Notes: generated from the letters alone by a model not told the origin. Shown: positions 1 to 9,606, counted from the first letter of the stretch. The stretch: 64,000 bases of DNA from Sporosarcina sp. Te-1 (GCF_017498505.1 NZ_CP071798.1:1302001-1366000); one strand, 5' to 3'. Numbers and translations are program-made.

Positions 1-217
1 CCACAAAACCGACCATAGCCTGAACTGAATCAACATCGCGTACATCCATTTGAAACACAGATGCCTTCCCTTGCATCTCATCATTTGCCGCGTGTAGTCG
101 TTCCAAATCCCGTCCGGTAATGATAACATCGGCTCCCTCTTGGACAAATTTTGTCGCCATGGCTTTCCCCATTCCACTCGAACCGCCAGTCACAATGATT
201 ACTTTGCCTTGAAACAT
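1..217 (-). CDS. fadH: Short-chain dehydrogenase, probable 2,4-dienoyl-CoA reductase FadH (N-terminal part)
   Basis: Only the first 72 codons are in the window; the gene runs off the left edge. The N-terminus carries the Rossmann dinucleotide motif TGGSSGMGKAMA followed by an ITGRD stretch and a QMDVRD acidic turn, the classical SDR pattern and very close to what I remember of B. subtilis FadH. FadH reduces 2,4-dienoyl-CoA intermediates of unsaturated fatty acid beta-oxidation with NADPH. The ATG at 217 follows a strong AAAGGGGGAG ribosome site. A FadR-type palindrome lies 18 bp upstream, which supports the fatty-acid assignment. Another SDR of unknown substrate remains possible because the active-site YxxxK is outside the window. 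Confidence 0.7.
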   Translation of the reverse strand, partial: MFQGKVIIVTGGSSGMGKAMATKFVQEGADVIITGRDLERLHAANDEMQGKASVFQMDVRDVDSVQAMVGFV

Positions 218-234
218 AATAACTCCCCCTTTTA

Positions 235-252
235 TGAATGAATATTCACTCA
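235..252. promoter_or_regulatory. FadR-type operator upstream of the fadH-like gene
   Basis: The 18-mer TGAATGAATATTCACTCA matches the B. subtilis FadR (YsiA) consensus TGAATGAMTANTCATTCA at all but one position. It lies between the putative promoter and the ribosome site of the divergent-facing SDR gene. FadR is a TetR-family repressor released by long-chain acyl-CoA, so this site predicts induction by fatty acids. The repressor gene itself is not in the window. Confidence 0.7.
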
Positions 253-337
253 TTACTGTACCATACACTAGATGAATTATCGAGACCTTGACTGGCAAAA
301 GACTGTCCCCCAACATTCCGTCATAGAAACGAAAAAA

Positions 338-366
338 ACTGCTTGAACCAGTTCGATTCAAACAGT
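338..366 (-). terminator. Rho-independent terminator of the GGDEF/EAL gene
   Basis: Imperfect stem ACTG-TTGAA / TTCAA-CAGT followed on the minus strand by a run of seven T, placed directly behind the stop codon at 373. Confidence 0.7.
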
Positions 367-372
367 CTGTTA

Positions 373-2412
373 TCAAAACCCGATGAAATATTTTTCGACT
401 ACCTCATCTGCAGGAATCGCTTTGCTGAAAAGGAAACCCTGTGCTTTGTGACAGTCTGCCTCTTTCAGTATCTTCGCCTGCAAATCCTTTTCCACTCCTT
501 CTGCGATCACTTCCATGCCTAAATTATGAGCCAAATTGATGATCGTTTTTGCGATGGCTTCATTCTTTTCGTCATTTTCGATGTCTTTGACAAAGGAGCG
601 GTCAATCTTAATGATGTCGATTGGGTATAATTTTAAATAACTTAGAGATGAATACCCAGTACCAAAATCATCCACCGATATGGTAACTCCGATACTTTTC
701 AGTTCATTCAATGTGGAGAGTGTATCATTCATATGCATGAGAGCACTTTCCGTTATTTCCACTTCAAGAGAAGAAGGTTGAATACCATGTGCATGGATGA
801 TTCGTTTCACACTATCCGCCAAATTGCCTGTCTGAAATTGCTGAGGTGAAATATTTACCGCAATCCGTACAGGGCGGAACTGTTTGGCTGCCCATTCTTT
901 CAGTTGTGAACAGACCCTGTCCAATACCCATTCTCCGATTTGATGAATCAACCCTGATTCTTCCGCGATTGGAATGAACTTTGCCGGGGAGACGAAACCG
1001 AACTTCCGATTATTCCAACGTAATAAAGCTTCAAAACTGCTAATATGCCCAGTTTTCAAATTCACCTGTGGTTGATAATGAATCTCCAACTCTTCAAATT
1101 CAATAGCTCGGCGTAGATGAGCCTCCATAACCGCAGTATCAGGAAACGCCGTATTCATCTCTTTTTGATAAAACCGATAATGGGCCCTTCCCCGGTCTTT
1201 CACATAAAGGATGGCCCGTTCGCATTTATGAAGTAGTTCCTCCAACGACTTTCCGTTCTCTGGGAACACAGAAATTCCGATGGAGGCAGAGAGAAAATAT
1301 TCTTGATGCTGGTAATAAAATGGCCTGCTGAAATCGCTAAGAATTTTTTGAGAGAACTTTTCTACTTCCGCCAAGGAGTGGCTCCTCATCGTTAAGATAA
1401 ATTCATCTCCCCCATTACGATATAACTTTCCACTTCGAGGGCAGATCACTTTAATCCTCTCGGTTATCTTCTTTAAGATTTCATCCGCGCCTGTTCGGCC
1501 CAATGCCTCATTGATTGTGGAGAACCGATCCAAATCAACATGGATAAAGGCTAAATGCTCATCACTCTTTAGCGCATACTCAGCATCCGCATCAAAATGT
1601 TCTTTTAATGCTTTTCGGTTCCACAAACCCGTCAACTGGTCGTGGTAGGATAAAAATAGCAGTTTCTCATTATGTTTAGAATGAATGGACGTATCCCGTA
1701 AAATAAGGTGAATCTCAATAATTTCTTCATCAACAGAGACCGGTATCGTTTTAACATATGTCGGCAAGTAATGTCCCAGTTTGTGGCAAAATGAACTTCC
1801 ATCCATCTCCATTGATTCACCTGCCAATGCCTTGTCGAGTAGAGTTGTAAATTCTTCCCGCTGCTTTACGGCAAACAATTCGCAAACATCCTTCCCTGCG
1901 AGGTCACTTGCCAAATAACCGAATGCATTATAGACAGCCTGATTCGCATGAATAATCGCACTATCACAGCCAACCGTAATAATCGGATCCAAGTTGTCAT
2001 TAATGATGGAAGAATATTTTTGATGAATCCGGTTTTTTTCGAGCCGCTCCGCTTTATCCTCCTGTAAACGCATGTCAATCCAAAATAAATGCTCATATGT
2101 TTCCGTATTAATTGGTATGTATGTCACTTCGTACATTTCTTTTGCAGCTGCATGCCAAATCAAGTTCCGCTGCGGTCGTGTCTTATTCGAAACCACAATC
2201 TCTTTCAACGGAGTCCAAAGTGAACCGAAAAGCTGTATAGCGTTTGCTGTGTCGAAAGTAGGAAAATGACGAAGAGCCGCCTCATTCGCTTGGAGAACCG
2301 AATAATCCTCTGCTTCTTTTTTTCCAATCAAGAATAAGAGAGAGTATGGGTGGGCAGTAACATAAGTCTCCATGTAATGTGTAAGTGATTCTTTCTGAAC
2401 TTTTTTTCCCAT
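373..2412 (-). CDS. PAS-GGDEF-EAL cyclic-di-GMP signalling protein
   Basis: A 679-residue cytoplasmic protein predicted to make and/or break c-di-GMP. Start chosen at 2412 (MGKKVQ), five bases after GGAGG; the open frame extends 64 codons further upstream but without a ribosome site and with atypical composition. A first sensor-like segment (about 15-125) is followed by a PAS domain (about 131-236), a GGDEF domain with intact NGGDEF (334-338) and an EAL domain with intact EALLRW (461-463), DDFGTGYSS and EVIAEGVE. Because both catalytic signatures are complete, either or both activities are possible. No membrane segments are seen. It is monocistronic, ends in a terminator, and is divergent from ykyB. 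Confidence 0.9.
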   Translation of the reverse strand: MGKKVQKESLTHYMETYVTAHPYSLLFLIGKKEAEDYSVLQANEAALRHFPTFDTANAIQLFGSLWTPLKEIVVSNKTRPQRNLIWHAAAKEMYEVTYIPINTETYEHLFWIDMRLQEDKAERLEKNRIHQKYSSIINDNLDPIITVGCDSAIIHANQAVYNAFGYLASDLAGKDVCELFAVKQREEFTTLLDKALAGESMEMDGSSFCHKLGHYLPTYVKTIPVSVDEEIIEIHLILRDTSIHSKHNEKLLFLSYHDQLTGLWNRKALKEHFDADAEYALKSDEHLAFIHVDLDRFSTINEALGRTGADEILKKITERIKVICPRSGKLYRNGGDEFILTMRSHSLAEVEKFSQKILSDFSRPFYYQHQEYFLSASIGISVFPENGKSLEELLHKCERAILYVKDRGRAHYRFYQKEMNTAFPDTAVMEAHLRRAIEFEELEIHYQPQVNLKTGHISSFEALLRWNNRKFGFVSPAKFIPIAEESGLIHQIGEWVLDRVCSQLKEWAAKQFRPVRIAVNISPQQFQTGNLADSVKRIIHAHGIQPSSLEVEITESALMHMNDTLSTLNELKSIGVTISVDDFGTGYSSLSYLKLYPIDIIKIDRSFVKDIENDEKNEAIAKTIINLAHNLGMEVIAEGVEKDLQAKILKEADCHKAQGFLFSKAIPADEVVEKYFIGF

Positions 2413-2651
2413 GAATGCCTCCATGTATGCACAAACTAATGCTGTTTGCCGCCTCAATTGGATAGATATGAAAAATATTGACGTATAACCGCATTTTTCC
2501 TCACTATTTTTCAAGTATACCTTTAATATCGACAAAAATATAGAGAATTCACTACCGTCTGCTCTTTTTTTCGACAACTGTTTGGCAAAATGGAAACATA
2601 CCATTATGATGGAATTACCATGATCATTTCATAAAGGAAGGGAGGATATTT

Positions 2652-3113
2652 TTGAATAATCGTTTAACTACAGAAAATATTGCGATTGCCATCTACACAG
2701 TAAACCGACACGCAAAAACAGCAATCGAAAAGAGAGCGCTCTATACATTGAAAAACGAAGCGATCCGTAAGTTGCTAATCGAAGGAAGAGCCCAGAAAAT
2801 CGGTTTGCACTTTGTCGATAACCCTCAATACAGCAAACAAAGCTCCACTGTACTTGTGGAGTGTGGAGAATTTCTTTTTCATACACTGCCTGAAAAGAGT
2901 GATTTCGACACATTGCCCCATCTGGGCGAACAAGATCAAACGTATCGGAATCCAAAGGAAAGAATGAATTTACGCACGGCACGCATGATTTTGGACAAAT
3001 ATGTCCATCCACACCAACAGCAGAAGAAACAACCGCAAAAGAAAGACCAGAAGATGGAACGTTCCCCTATGTCCAACACAACTCGGTTTCGTTCCTCCTA
3101 TTTTGATTCATGA
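2652..3113 (+). CDS. ykyB: YkyB family protein
   Basis: A 153-residue basic protein that matches the conserved Bacillales YkyB family in length and in landmarks: YTVNRHAKTA near residue 18, the IGLHFVDNPQYS block near 50, and HLGEQDQTYRNPK near 90. The function of YkyB is not known to me. The start is a TTG at 2652 five bases behind GGGAGG; no better ATG exists. The C-terminal tail is rich in Gln and Lys and looks disordered. It is divergent from the GGDEF/EAL gene, and an IS1182-type element begins 65 bp downstream of its stop. Confidence 0.85.
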   Translation: MNNRLTTENIAIAIYTVNRHAKTAIEKRALYTLKNEAIRKLLIEGRAQKIGLHFVDNPQYSKQSSTVLVECGEFLFHTLPEKSDFDTLPHLGEQDQTYRNPKERMNLRTARMILDKYVHPHQQQKKQPQKKDQKMERSPMSNTTRFRSSYFDS

Positions 3114-3264
3114 GAAATGTCTCCTTCTCCTCTCAATCCCAATCGATCTGCTGACACCCATGTTTCCGCACAAAAAAGGGGCTGTCCAGAAAGTCGATAA
3201 AAATTGACTTTCTGTCTCAGCCCCTTTTTTCGTATTAAATTTACAGAATGGCCAACGGATTTCC

Positions 3265-3375
3265 GTTCCGAGCGGACGCTTTCCGCGGGCACGGCTTCAG
3301 CCGCTTCCCTCGCTACGCTCAGTCCAGGGTCTTCAGCTCGCGCTGTTCTCGCTGGAGTCGCCGCTCTGCACTCCA
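3265..3375. repeat. GC-rich dispersed Bacillales repeat inside the IS left end
   Basis: The stretch from TTCCGAGCGGACGCTTTCCG to CTCTGCACTCC is much more GC-rich than its surroundings and resembles a repeat I recall in many Bacillales genomes. A degraded copy lies at 26850-26925. It sits in the IS 5' leader between the left inverted repeat and the transposase start. Confidence 0.6.
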
Positions 3376-3471
3376 ATCCAGATACTTGCCTCTACCAAAG
3401 AAGCACACAAAAAATCGTCCAATCTAGTAAAATGAAGTCACCACAACCCATTTCAGAAAGGACGATTTTTT

Positions 3472-5225
3472 ATGTGCAATCCGAAGAATACTACTTCACA
3501 TTATACCACAGAATTTCCATTAGCCATAGAGGAAATGAAGGCAAACCCCGTTTCCAAGCGACGTTTCTCTCCGACATTCAAACCTTACAATAATCGGCAA
3601 GGATTTGCCATCTTCGATGTGCAGGAGCTGATTCCGGAAAACCATATAGCCCGAGTAGTCGATGAAATGGTTGAGGCCATCCCAGATGAACGGCTTTATA
3701 CATATTATACAGGTGGGGGGCGAAGCTCCTATCATCCCAAGATGATGCTGAAAGTCATTCTCTATGCCTACTCTCAGAAAATCTATTCATGCCGTGGCAT
3801 CGAGAAAATGATCACGGAGAACCTGCCGGCCATGTGGCTTGCGGCAATGGAGAGGCCGGATTTTCGTACCCTCAACGATTTCAGAGGCATCCGCATGAAG
3901 GTGATGATGGATGAATTATTCGAAACAATGATTTTGAAACTGATCGAAGAAGGTTTTATCACCATGGAGAACTACTTTTTGGATGGAACCAAGATCGAAG
4001 CCGATGCCAATAAGTATTCTTTCGTATGGAAAAAATCGACGCTTCGCTTTGAAGAGAAATTGAAGGAGAAGATCCGGGCAACCCTAGCGAATATACAAGA
4101 GATTGCCCAGGCCGAGGGCCTGGGACTTGGATCACTTCCAGAGGATGAGACGGAACCCGAACAGTTGGCCGACTTGGCCGCACAACTGGAAGAACAAGCA
4201 GAGTTGTTGACCAAGGAAATGGAAGGGACAAAAGAGATGCCTACCCGAAAGGTCCTCCGCAAAAAACGCAGCGTATTACGGAAATCGGTAAAACAAATCC
4301 GACAGGACTTTCTGCCGCGAATGGAAAAATACGCACAGTACCATGCCACATTTGGCGACCGCAACAGTTTTTCGAAAACAGACCCGGACGCCACCTTCAT
4401 GCGCATGAAAGAGGACCATATGAAAAATGGGCAACTGAAACCCGGCTATCACATACAGATGGCAACCGAGAACCAGTTCATTCTCTATTACACCATGCAT
4501 CAGCGACCGACAGATATACGCTGTTTCATTCCTCATCTGGAGAAGTTGGCGAAATCTAATTTGCCGTTGCCCAAAAGGGTGATTGCGGACGCAGGCTACG
4601 GAAGTGAAGAGAATTATCTGTATGCGCTTGGGGAGGAAAAAGAGCCGCGCTTTTCCCTACGGGACCTATATTAAAGAACAGACGCGCAAATACAAAAATG
4701 ACATTCGGAACGCCAAGAACTGGAAGTATGAGGAACAGAATGACCGCTTCATCTGTCCGAACGGGCGGCACGTCAATTTCAAGAACTACCAGAACAAGAA
4801 GAATGCCTCTGGGCATGTGCAGAGCTACAAGATCTATGAATGTGAAGACTGTTCGGATTGTCCGCTGAAAGCATTGTGCACGAAGGCGAAGGGGAACCGG
4901 CAGGTTCACTGGAACACGATATTTGAAGAAATGAAGGCAAAGGCAAAAGAGGCCCTTGAATGTGAAGAGAACACAGGCATCTACGCTCGAAGCAAGATCG
5001 AGGTAGAAAGTGTGTTCGGTCACATCAAGGGCAATCGGTCGTTCCGCAGGTTTTCACTGCGGGGACTTAATAAAGTGCACACGGAGTTCGGGATTGTGGC
5101 CTTGGCCCACAACCTGCTGAAAGTGGCAGGCATCCGCCAGCTGCTTTCACTGGTTGACGAAAAAACTGGTGGAGGAAGACTCTTCCTCCACCAGTTTTAT
5201 TTTCGGGACTTATTGGATAGTCCCC
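3472..5225 (+). pseudogene. IS1182-family transposase, frameshifted
   Basis: Frame one (3472-4674) holds the N-terminal IS1182 domain ([20 protein letters not shown]) and most of the DDE region ([27 protein letters not shown]) then stops. Homology continues in another frame from [13 protein letters not shown] at 4655 through a zinc-binding C-x2-C cluster (YECEDCSDCPLKALC) to the C-terminal LRGLNKVHTEFGIVALAHN. The break lies at TTTTCCC (4651-4657): one extra base, or two missing. The second frame has no stop inside the IS and reads out to 5689, antisense through the end of ykwC. ATG 3472 follows AAAGGA. A +1 slip of tRNA-Phe on TTTT could in principle rescue expression, but mutation or sequencing error is simpler. 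Confidence 0.8.
5162..5198 (+). terminator. Perfect 18-bp hairpin near the IS right end
   Basis: Arms 5162-5179 and 5181-5198 are exactly complementary with a one-base loop and end in TTTT then ATTTTC, so the hairpin can stop transcription leaving the transposase. Confidence 0.6.
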
Positions 5226-5231
5226 TTTCCT

Positions 5232-6095
5232 TCATTGATAAGCACAATAAAGTGCTTGTGTCCCTTTTGAACCATACCCTTCAGATATCAGTTCATGATA
5301 TAGTTCTCTGGCAAGCGAAAGCCCAGGAAGTTGTAAATTCATCGCATCCGATTCCTGCAGTGCGATGTCCATGTCTTTCAGGAAATGTTTTATGTAAAAT
5401 CCCGGCTCAAAATCGCCGCGCAGCATCCGGGGTGCCAAGTTGGACAATGACCAAGAACCCGCCGCACCTGAAGAGATGGATTCAAGTACTGTCTCCAAAT
5501 CCAAACCGGCTTTTTTTCCATAAGCAAGTGCCTCACAAACACCAATCATATTGGTCGCAATGGCAATTTGATTGCACATTTTCGCATGCTGCCCAGCTCC
5601 TGCTGTTCCTTGATAAACTATTTGAGATCCGAACGTCTCCAGAACAGGCAATACGCTGGCAAATGTGTCTTGATCACCGCCGCACATAATCGAAAGCGTC
5701 GCATTTCTTGCTCCGACGTCTCCTCCAGATACAGGAGCATCCAATGCATGCATTTCTAACCGTGTTGCCTCTTCGGCAATTCGTTTGGAAAGCGTTGGAC
5801 TAGAAGTGGTCATATCAACAACAACCTGCCCTTTCGACCCTCCTGCAAAAACGCCGTTATCCGAAAAATACACTTCCTCCACATCATGAGGATAGCCGAC
5901 CATAGTGAAGATAATCTCAGCTTCAGCAACCGCCTCCTTAGGAGATGCTACCAATATAGCTCCTTCTTCCACGAGGGGCAGCGCTTTTTCTAAAGTCCTT
6001 GTATAGATAGCTACTTGGTGCCCTGCTTTGAGCAGATGGCGCACAATGCTTGCACCCATTACGCCAGTGCCGATAAAACCAATTTTTTTTAACAT
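5232..6095 (-). CDS. ykwC: 3-hydroxyisobutyrate dehydrogenase family oxidoreductase YkwC
   Basis: A 287-residue NAD(P)-dependent beta-hydroxyacid dehydrogenase. The N-terminus is the Rossmann GFIGTGVMG, followed by the substrate-binding DAPVSGGDVGA near residue 118 and the catalytic-lysine block GAGQHAKMCNQ near 168; length is typical. It is close to B. subtilis YkwC, whose substrate is not established as far as I know. The ATG at 6095 has AGGAG upstream. An IS1182 element is inserted six bases behind its stop, so the gene is intact but has lost its native terminator and shares the region with an antisense read-through frame from the IS. Confidence 0.88.
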   Translation of the reverse strand: MLKKIGFIGTGVMGASIVRHLLKAGHQVAIYTRTLEKALPLVEEGAILVASPKEAVAEAEIIFTMVGYPHDVEEVYFSDNGVFAGGSKGQVVVDMTTSSPTLSKRIAEEATRLEMHALDAPVSGGDVGARNATLSIMCGGDQDTFASVLPVLETFGSQIVYQGTAGAGQHAKMCNQIAIATNMIGVCEALAYGKKAGLDLETVLESISSGAAGSWSLSNLAPRMLRGDFEPGFYIKHFLKDMDIALQESDAMNLQLPGLSLARELYHELISEGYGSKGTQALYCAYQ

Positions 6096-6174
6096 TCCCG
6101 TTCTCCTCCATCTTTATTTTTCTCTATCGTACCAGAAATCCACTTTCTTCACTAACCTCAAAAAACAAAAAAAG

Positions 6175-6206
6175 GAGGACAGAACCTAAAGATAGGATCC
6201 GTCCTC
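6175..6206 (-). terminator. Terminator of the MoxR/DUF58/DUF4129 operon
   Basis: GAGGAC/GTCCTC outer stem with an inner ACCTA/TAGGAT stem, followed on the minus strand by CCTTTTTTTGTTTT. Confidence 0.75.
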
Positions 6207-6266
6207 AAAAGGGGGAAATGAGAATGTTGCTGTGTTCAATTATAATGTCCCCCGTTTGAAACAACT

Positions 6267-7499
6267 TTAAACATCTTTTTTAAAATATTTTTCTTTTATG
6301 TTTTTGACTTCACTTAAAAACAGTTGAAATTCAGTTTCGGTCGGCGGCTGTGCGCCATAACGGACATTATTATAAATATTGAAAAGCGGTTCGTTGCTCC
6401 CCCAGCCCATTCGATTAAACCATTCCGAAATGGTTTCTCCCCGCAATCTGGACATGCCCTTTTTTTGTGCCTCGGTCTCAAAACGTTCAAATGTTTTGCG
6501 GATCTCATCATTTGCAGTTGAATAATCATAAAGTAACTCGTTATCTTGCGAATTGCTGTCTTTTCTGCCTCTAAATCGAAACGTATAGAGGACTTCTTTC
6601 TTATCATGTGCTTGTGCTTTCTTTCGAATGATAAAGACTACTGCGACAAGCAATAGAACGATCGCAGCTACTAGCATAAATATTTCAAAATCCGTGTTCG
6701 CTCTGCCAAATATCTTAACTTCCTCTTGTATATTAAAATCGTCAAATCCGCCACCCGACTCTTCTTCCTCGTTTCCGGCTCCTTCTTCAACTGATTTCAT
6801 GAATTGTTCCGCTTGGATTCCGAAAAACTTGAACAAACCACCCAATAAAAAATTGTAAAGTGAAAATACTCCACTTCGAACGTGGCTTATACCAAAATAG
6901 ATCCCAATATAAACAATCATGCCAAGCCCGATAATAAAAGCAAACACTTTTCCAGCTTCATTGGCTTGGAAATTACCCATTCTCTTACTTGTGATCCAGA
7001 TAGTCATAAGCCGGAGGAAAAAGTACAAAAACGATGTACCCAAGTAAAGCAATGCAAGCTGCTCCAACAACTCTGTCGGTTGAACATATGAAAAAAACAA
7101 TACCCGCGCCAGAAAATACAATGCACCAAATACGATCGTGTTAACAAAGAGGAACGGCCAGCCTATCAATTTGGAGTCACTGAAATTTGATTTGATCCGC
7201 CATAATGTATAAACAGAGAATAAGAAGACATTCAATACGGGTGCTTTACAAAACAATAACGGCAACGTAACAGCCAAACTTATTAAAATTCCTGTAATAA
7301 GCGAGAAATCATGTTTTTGGAAAATGAAGTAAGATAAGAGACCGGCAAATATCGATAGCAGCAACCAAATATAAGGTGTTCCTGTCGTTGTCTCTCCTAA
7401 AAAAAAGACGAAAACATAGACGAGCAAAAATAACTCAACTGTTAGCCGTTCGGAAATGATGAATCGGTTCCCGTCTTGTCCAGTCGCTCTTTGTTCCAT
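6267..7499 (-). CDS. DUF4129-type multi-pass membrane protein
   Basis: A 410-residue protein with about eight hydrophobic segments: six in the first 190 residues, one near 205 and one near 275 (VAAIVLLLVAVVFIIRKK), then a cytosolic C-terminal helical domain (DEIRKTFERFETEAQ, GETISEWFNRMGW) typical of DUF4129. In the usual Bacillales operon (yeaC-yeaD-yebA type) the third gene also carries a transglutaminase-like domain; here no Cys-His-Asp transglutaminase signature is visible, so this is a short version. It overlaps the DUF58 gene by 58 bases and is surely co-transcribed. The biochemical role of these operons is unknown; links to envelope stress or protein maturation are proposed in the literature. 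Confidence 0.8.
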   Translation of the reverse strand: MEQRATGQDGNRFIISERLTVELFLLVYVFVFFLGETTTGTPYIWLLLSIFAGLLSYFIFQKHDFSLITGILISLAVTLPLLFCKAPVLNVFLFSVYTLWRIKSNFSDSKLIGWPFLFVNTIVFGALYFLARVLFFSYVQPTELLEQLALLYLGTSFLYFFLRLMTIWITSKRMGNFQANEAGKVFAFIIGLGMIVYIGIYFGISHVRSGVFSLYNFLLGGLFKFFGIQAEQFMKSVEEGAGNEEEESGGGFDDFNIQEEVKIFGRANTDFEIFMLVAAIVLLLVAVVFIIRKKAQAHDKKEVLYTFRFRGRKDSNSQDNELLYDYSTANDEIRKTFERFETEAQKKGMSRLRGETISEWFNRMGWGSNEPLFNIYNNVRYGAQPPTETEFQLFLSEVKNIKEKYFKKDV

Positions 7500-8653
7500 C
7501 TTTCTTCCTCTCCTTTTTCAACAATAGCGTCCAACTTCACTACATACTTCTTCGACCAGTTAGTAACCAATGCACTTAATCTTGGACTTGCATGACTGAT
7601 CATTACGATGGTATCGGGCAGCTTGCCTCTAGACTCCAAGTTTATAAGCATACTCTCAAAAGGAAGCTTTGCATGCTTCTCAGATAAACGTGCTAGCGTC
7701 TCCAGAGTTCGTAAATACTGTACTTTTCCAATTCCATTGGGTATGTAAAGATACGGAGTTGACGCAAATGTATGGACATTGACGGCCACGGAATAGGGAA
7801 TATTATGCGATTCACAATAATCAGCATAGGAAGCCAAACGCTCTATTTTCTCTTCTAAATCTTGAGTCCTATGATCCCTTTCGAGCATATTTAACAGCAA
7901 TATGACAGTCCGGTCGCTGACAGGCAGAAATTGCTTTGTTTGCAGCTTTTGCATCCTGGCACTTGCCGTCCAATGGATTTGGTCAAAACGGTCAGTCGGT
8001 ACATAATCCCTTGTACCAATCGGCTGGAATACATCATGGTACAACGAACGCTGCTGCACAAATTCACCAGGACGGAAAGGGGCGGACTGCAGATTGTCAT
8101 TCCTCTTTTTCACTAACGGATAGACCAAACTTTCAATTTTGACAGGCTCGTTTAATTCCATTAATACGGAACCATCTCCAAATAGATGGGGTATCTCTAG
8201 TATTACTCGGGTAATCCGGGATACCCCACGTTTTCTTCCTTTCAGAGGAATACGCAATTCAATTCTTTTGTTTTGGCCGATAGCAAAAGGAACATCGAGA
8301 TCATAGATTCCACTGTAATATTTCTGGTTTTCATTTAGAGGTGCAACGGCGTCTTCAATCGACAATTTCAGCGTTGCATTCCAGATCGGAACCCCACCAT
8401 TTTCAAACAGGAATACGAGTTCATCTTCATCTCCAATAAGAAACCGTTTCTCCTGGTCCTTCAACTGAAAGTCGACATTTTTTCCCACTTTTGAAAAATA
8501 GAAATTCTGGAAAGCAAGCATGGCAAAGACAGCTGCGAAACATGCTGCCAGTAATGGTTGTGCAAATATGAATGAAAGAAGGAAGAGGGCCAATGTAATA
8601 AGCATTCCATTATGAATCCACTTAAAACCGTTCTCATACCTTGTCCATGTCAT
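7442..8653 (-). CDS. DUF58 domain protein
   Basis: A 403-residue protein with two N-terminal membrane helices (about 14-48) and the DUF58 core: the signature REYVPTDRFDQIHWTASAR-like block is present as GTRDYVPTDRFDQIHWTAS (about residues 215-233), followed by a vWA-like domain (VILLLNMLERDHR). DUF58 proteins are partners of MoxR AAA+ ATPases; the ATPase is thought to remodel or load ligands onto the vWA-like fold. The start codon overlaps the moxR stop by one base (TAATG), indicating translational coupling. Confidence 0.88.
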   Translation of the reverse strand: MTWTRYENGFKWIHNGMLITLALFLLSFIFAQPLLAACFAAVFAMLAFQNFYFSKVGKNVDFQLKDQEKRFLIGDEDELVFLFENGGVPIWNATLKLSIEDAVAPLNENQKYYSGIYDLDVPFAIGQNKRIELRIPLKGRKRGVSRITRVILEIPHLFGDGSVLMELNEPVKIESLVYPLVKKRNDNLQSAPFRPGEFVQQRSLYHDVFQPIGTRDYVPTDRFDQIHWTASARMQKLQTKQFLPVSDRTVILLLNMLERDHRTQDLEEKIERLASYADYCESHNIPYSVAVNVHTFASTPYLYIPNGIGKVQYLRTLETLARLSEKHAKLPFESMLINLESRGKLPDTIVMISHASPRLSALVTNWSKKYVVKLDAIVEKGEEERWNKERLDKTGTDSSFPNG

Positions 8654-9588
8654 TAGACCGTCGCCTCGATTGGGGTCGGTATGGAAAAAACAATTTCATC
8701 CAATAAGTCAGGCAATCTTTTCGTCAAGACACCTTCCGTCGACAACTCCATTCGATGCAGGGCAGCAGAAGGCAAGATGGTCTTTACGTCATCTGGCGTA
8801 ACAAAATCTTTGCCATGAATATATGCATACGTCTTGGAAGCCTGCAAAATCGCCAGAGCGGCTCGTGAGCTTAGACCAAGTTCCAAGTAAGGATGCTCCC
8901 TAGTCGCACGGATAATTTTAAGGATATATCGTTCAATGTCTTCATGTACTATTACTTCTGAAGCTTTCTTTGACCATTCTGCAACAGTGTCAGTGTCAAT
9001 AAGCGCTTTTGTTCTGATCTCGCCCGGCGCATTGCTATATTGTCTGAGGATTTCATGTTCTTCCTCAAAAGATGGATAATCTATGATCAATTTGAACAGA
9101 AAACGATCCAGTTGTGCCGCAGGCAGCGGAAACGTCCCTTGCTGGGATTCGATCGGATTTTGCGTGGCAATAACCATGAATGGCGCTGGCAACTTGATTG
9201 TCTCGCCATCAATTGTCACCTGTCTTTCTTCCATCGCCTCCAGCAAACTCGACTGTGTACGGGGAGTCGCCCGGTTGATTTCATCTGCCAATAGAATATT
9301 GGTCGAAATAGGTCCTTCTTTCAAAACAAAATCTTGTGTCTGTGGATTATAGAAACGTATTCCCGTAACATCGGATGGAAGCACATCCGGTGTAAATTGA
9401 ACCCGTTTGAATAGCCCCTTAAAAGCATTGGCAAAGCTTTTGGCCATCATTGTCTTACCAGAACCCGGGACGCTCTCCAGCAGGACGTGTCCTTGCTGCA
9501 ACAGAGCAATTAACATCATGTCAAATTCTCTTTCCCGGCCAATGATTGCTTTGTTCAGTTCTTTCTTAAAATCAGCGATTGTTGTCAT
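8653..9588 (-). CDS. MoxR family AAA+ ATPase
   Basis: A 311-residue AAA+ chaperone-like ATPase. Walker A is PGSGKT (residues 41-46; most MoxR proteins have PGVGKT), Walker B is ILLADEINRA (98-107), sensor 1 ATQNP near 150, and an arginine-finger region FDRFLFK-like QLDRFLFKL near 170. It forms an operon with the downstream DUF58 and DUF4129 genes and most likely acts on them. A small Spo0E-like gene ends 18 bp upstream of its ATG (GGATGATGGGGAA leader) and may be the first gene of the transcript. Confidence 0.92.
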   Translation of the reverse strand: MTTIADFKKELNKAIIGREREFDMMLIALLQQGHVLLESVPGSGKTMMAKSFANAFKGLFKRVQFTPDVLPSDVTGIRFYNPQTQDFVLKEGPISTNILLADEINRATPRTQSSLLEAMEERQVTIDGETIKLPAPFMVIATQNPIESQQGTFPLPAAQLDRFLFKLIIDYPSFEEEHEILRQYSNAPGEIRTKALIDTDTVAEWSKKASEVIVHEDIERYILKIIRATREHPYLELGLSSRAALAILQASKTYAYIHGKDFVTPDDVKTILPSAALHRMELSTEGVLTKRLPDLLDEIVFSIPTPIEATV

Positions 9589-9606
9589 TTCCCCATCATC
9601 CCTTTG

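Larger units (their letters stand above)
3178..5225 (+). mobile_element. IS1182-family insertion sequence (about 2.05 kb)
   Basis: Bounded by imperfect terminal inverted repeats: left GGGGCTGTCCAGAAAGTC from 3178, right end (read inward) GGGGACTATCCAATAAGTC from 5225, identical at 11 of 14 positions after a one-base gap. It carries one transposase gene broken by a frameshift, a 5' untranslated section of about 290 bp containing a GC-rich Bacillales repeat, and a perfect-arm terminator near the right end. The right end lies six bases behind the ykwC stop codon. I could not identify an unambiguous target duplication; both flanks carry short A/T runs (AAA before the left end, TTT after the right). 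Confidence 0.8.

Noticed and set aside
3204..3593. 129-codon plus-strand frame at the IS left end
   Set aside because: It reads the GC-rich repeat and overlaps the transposase start; no ribosome site and no family.
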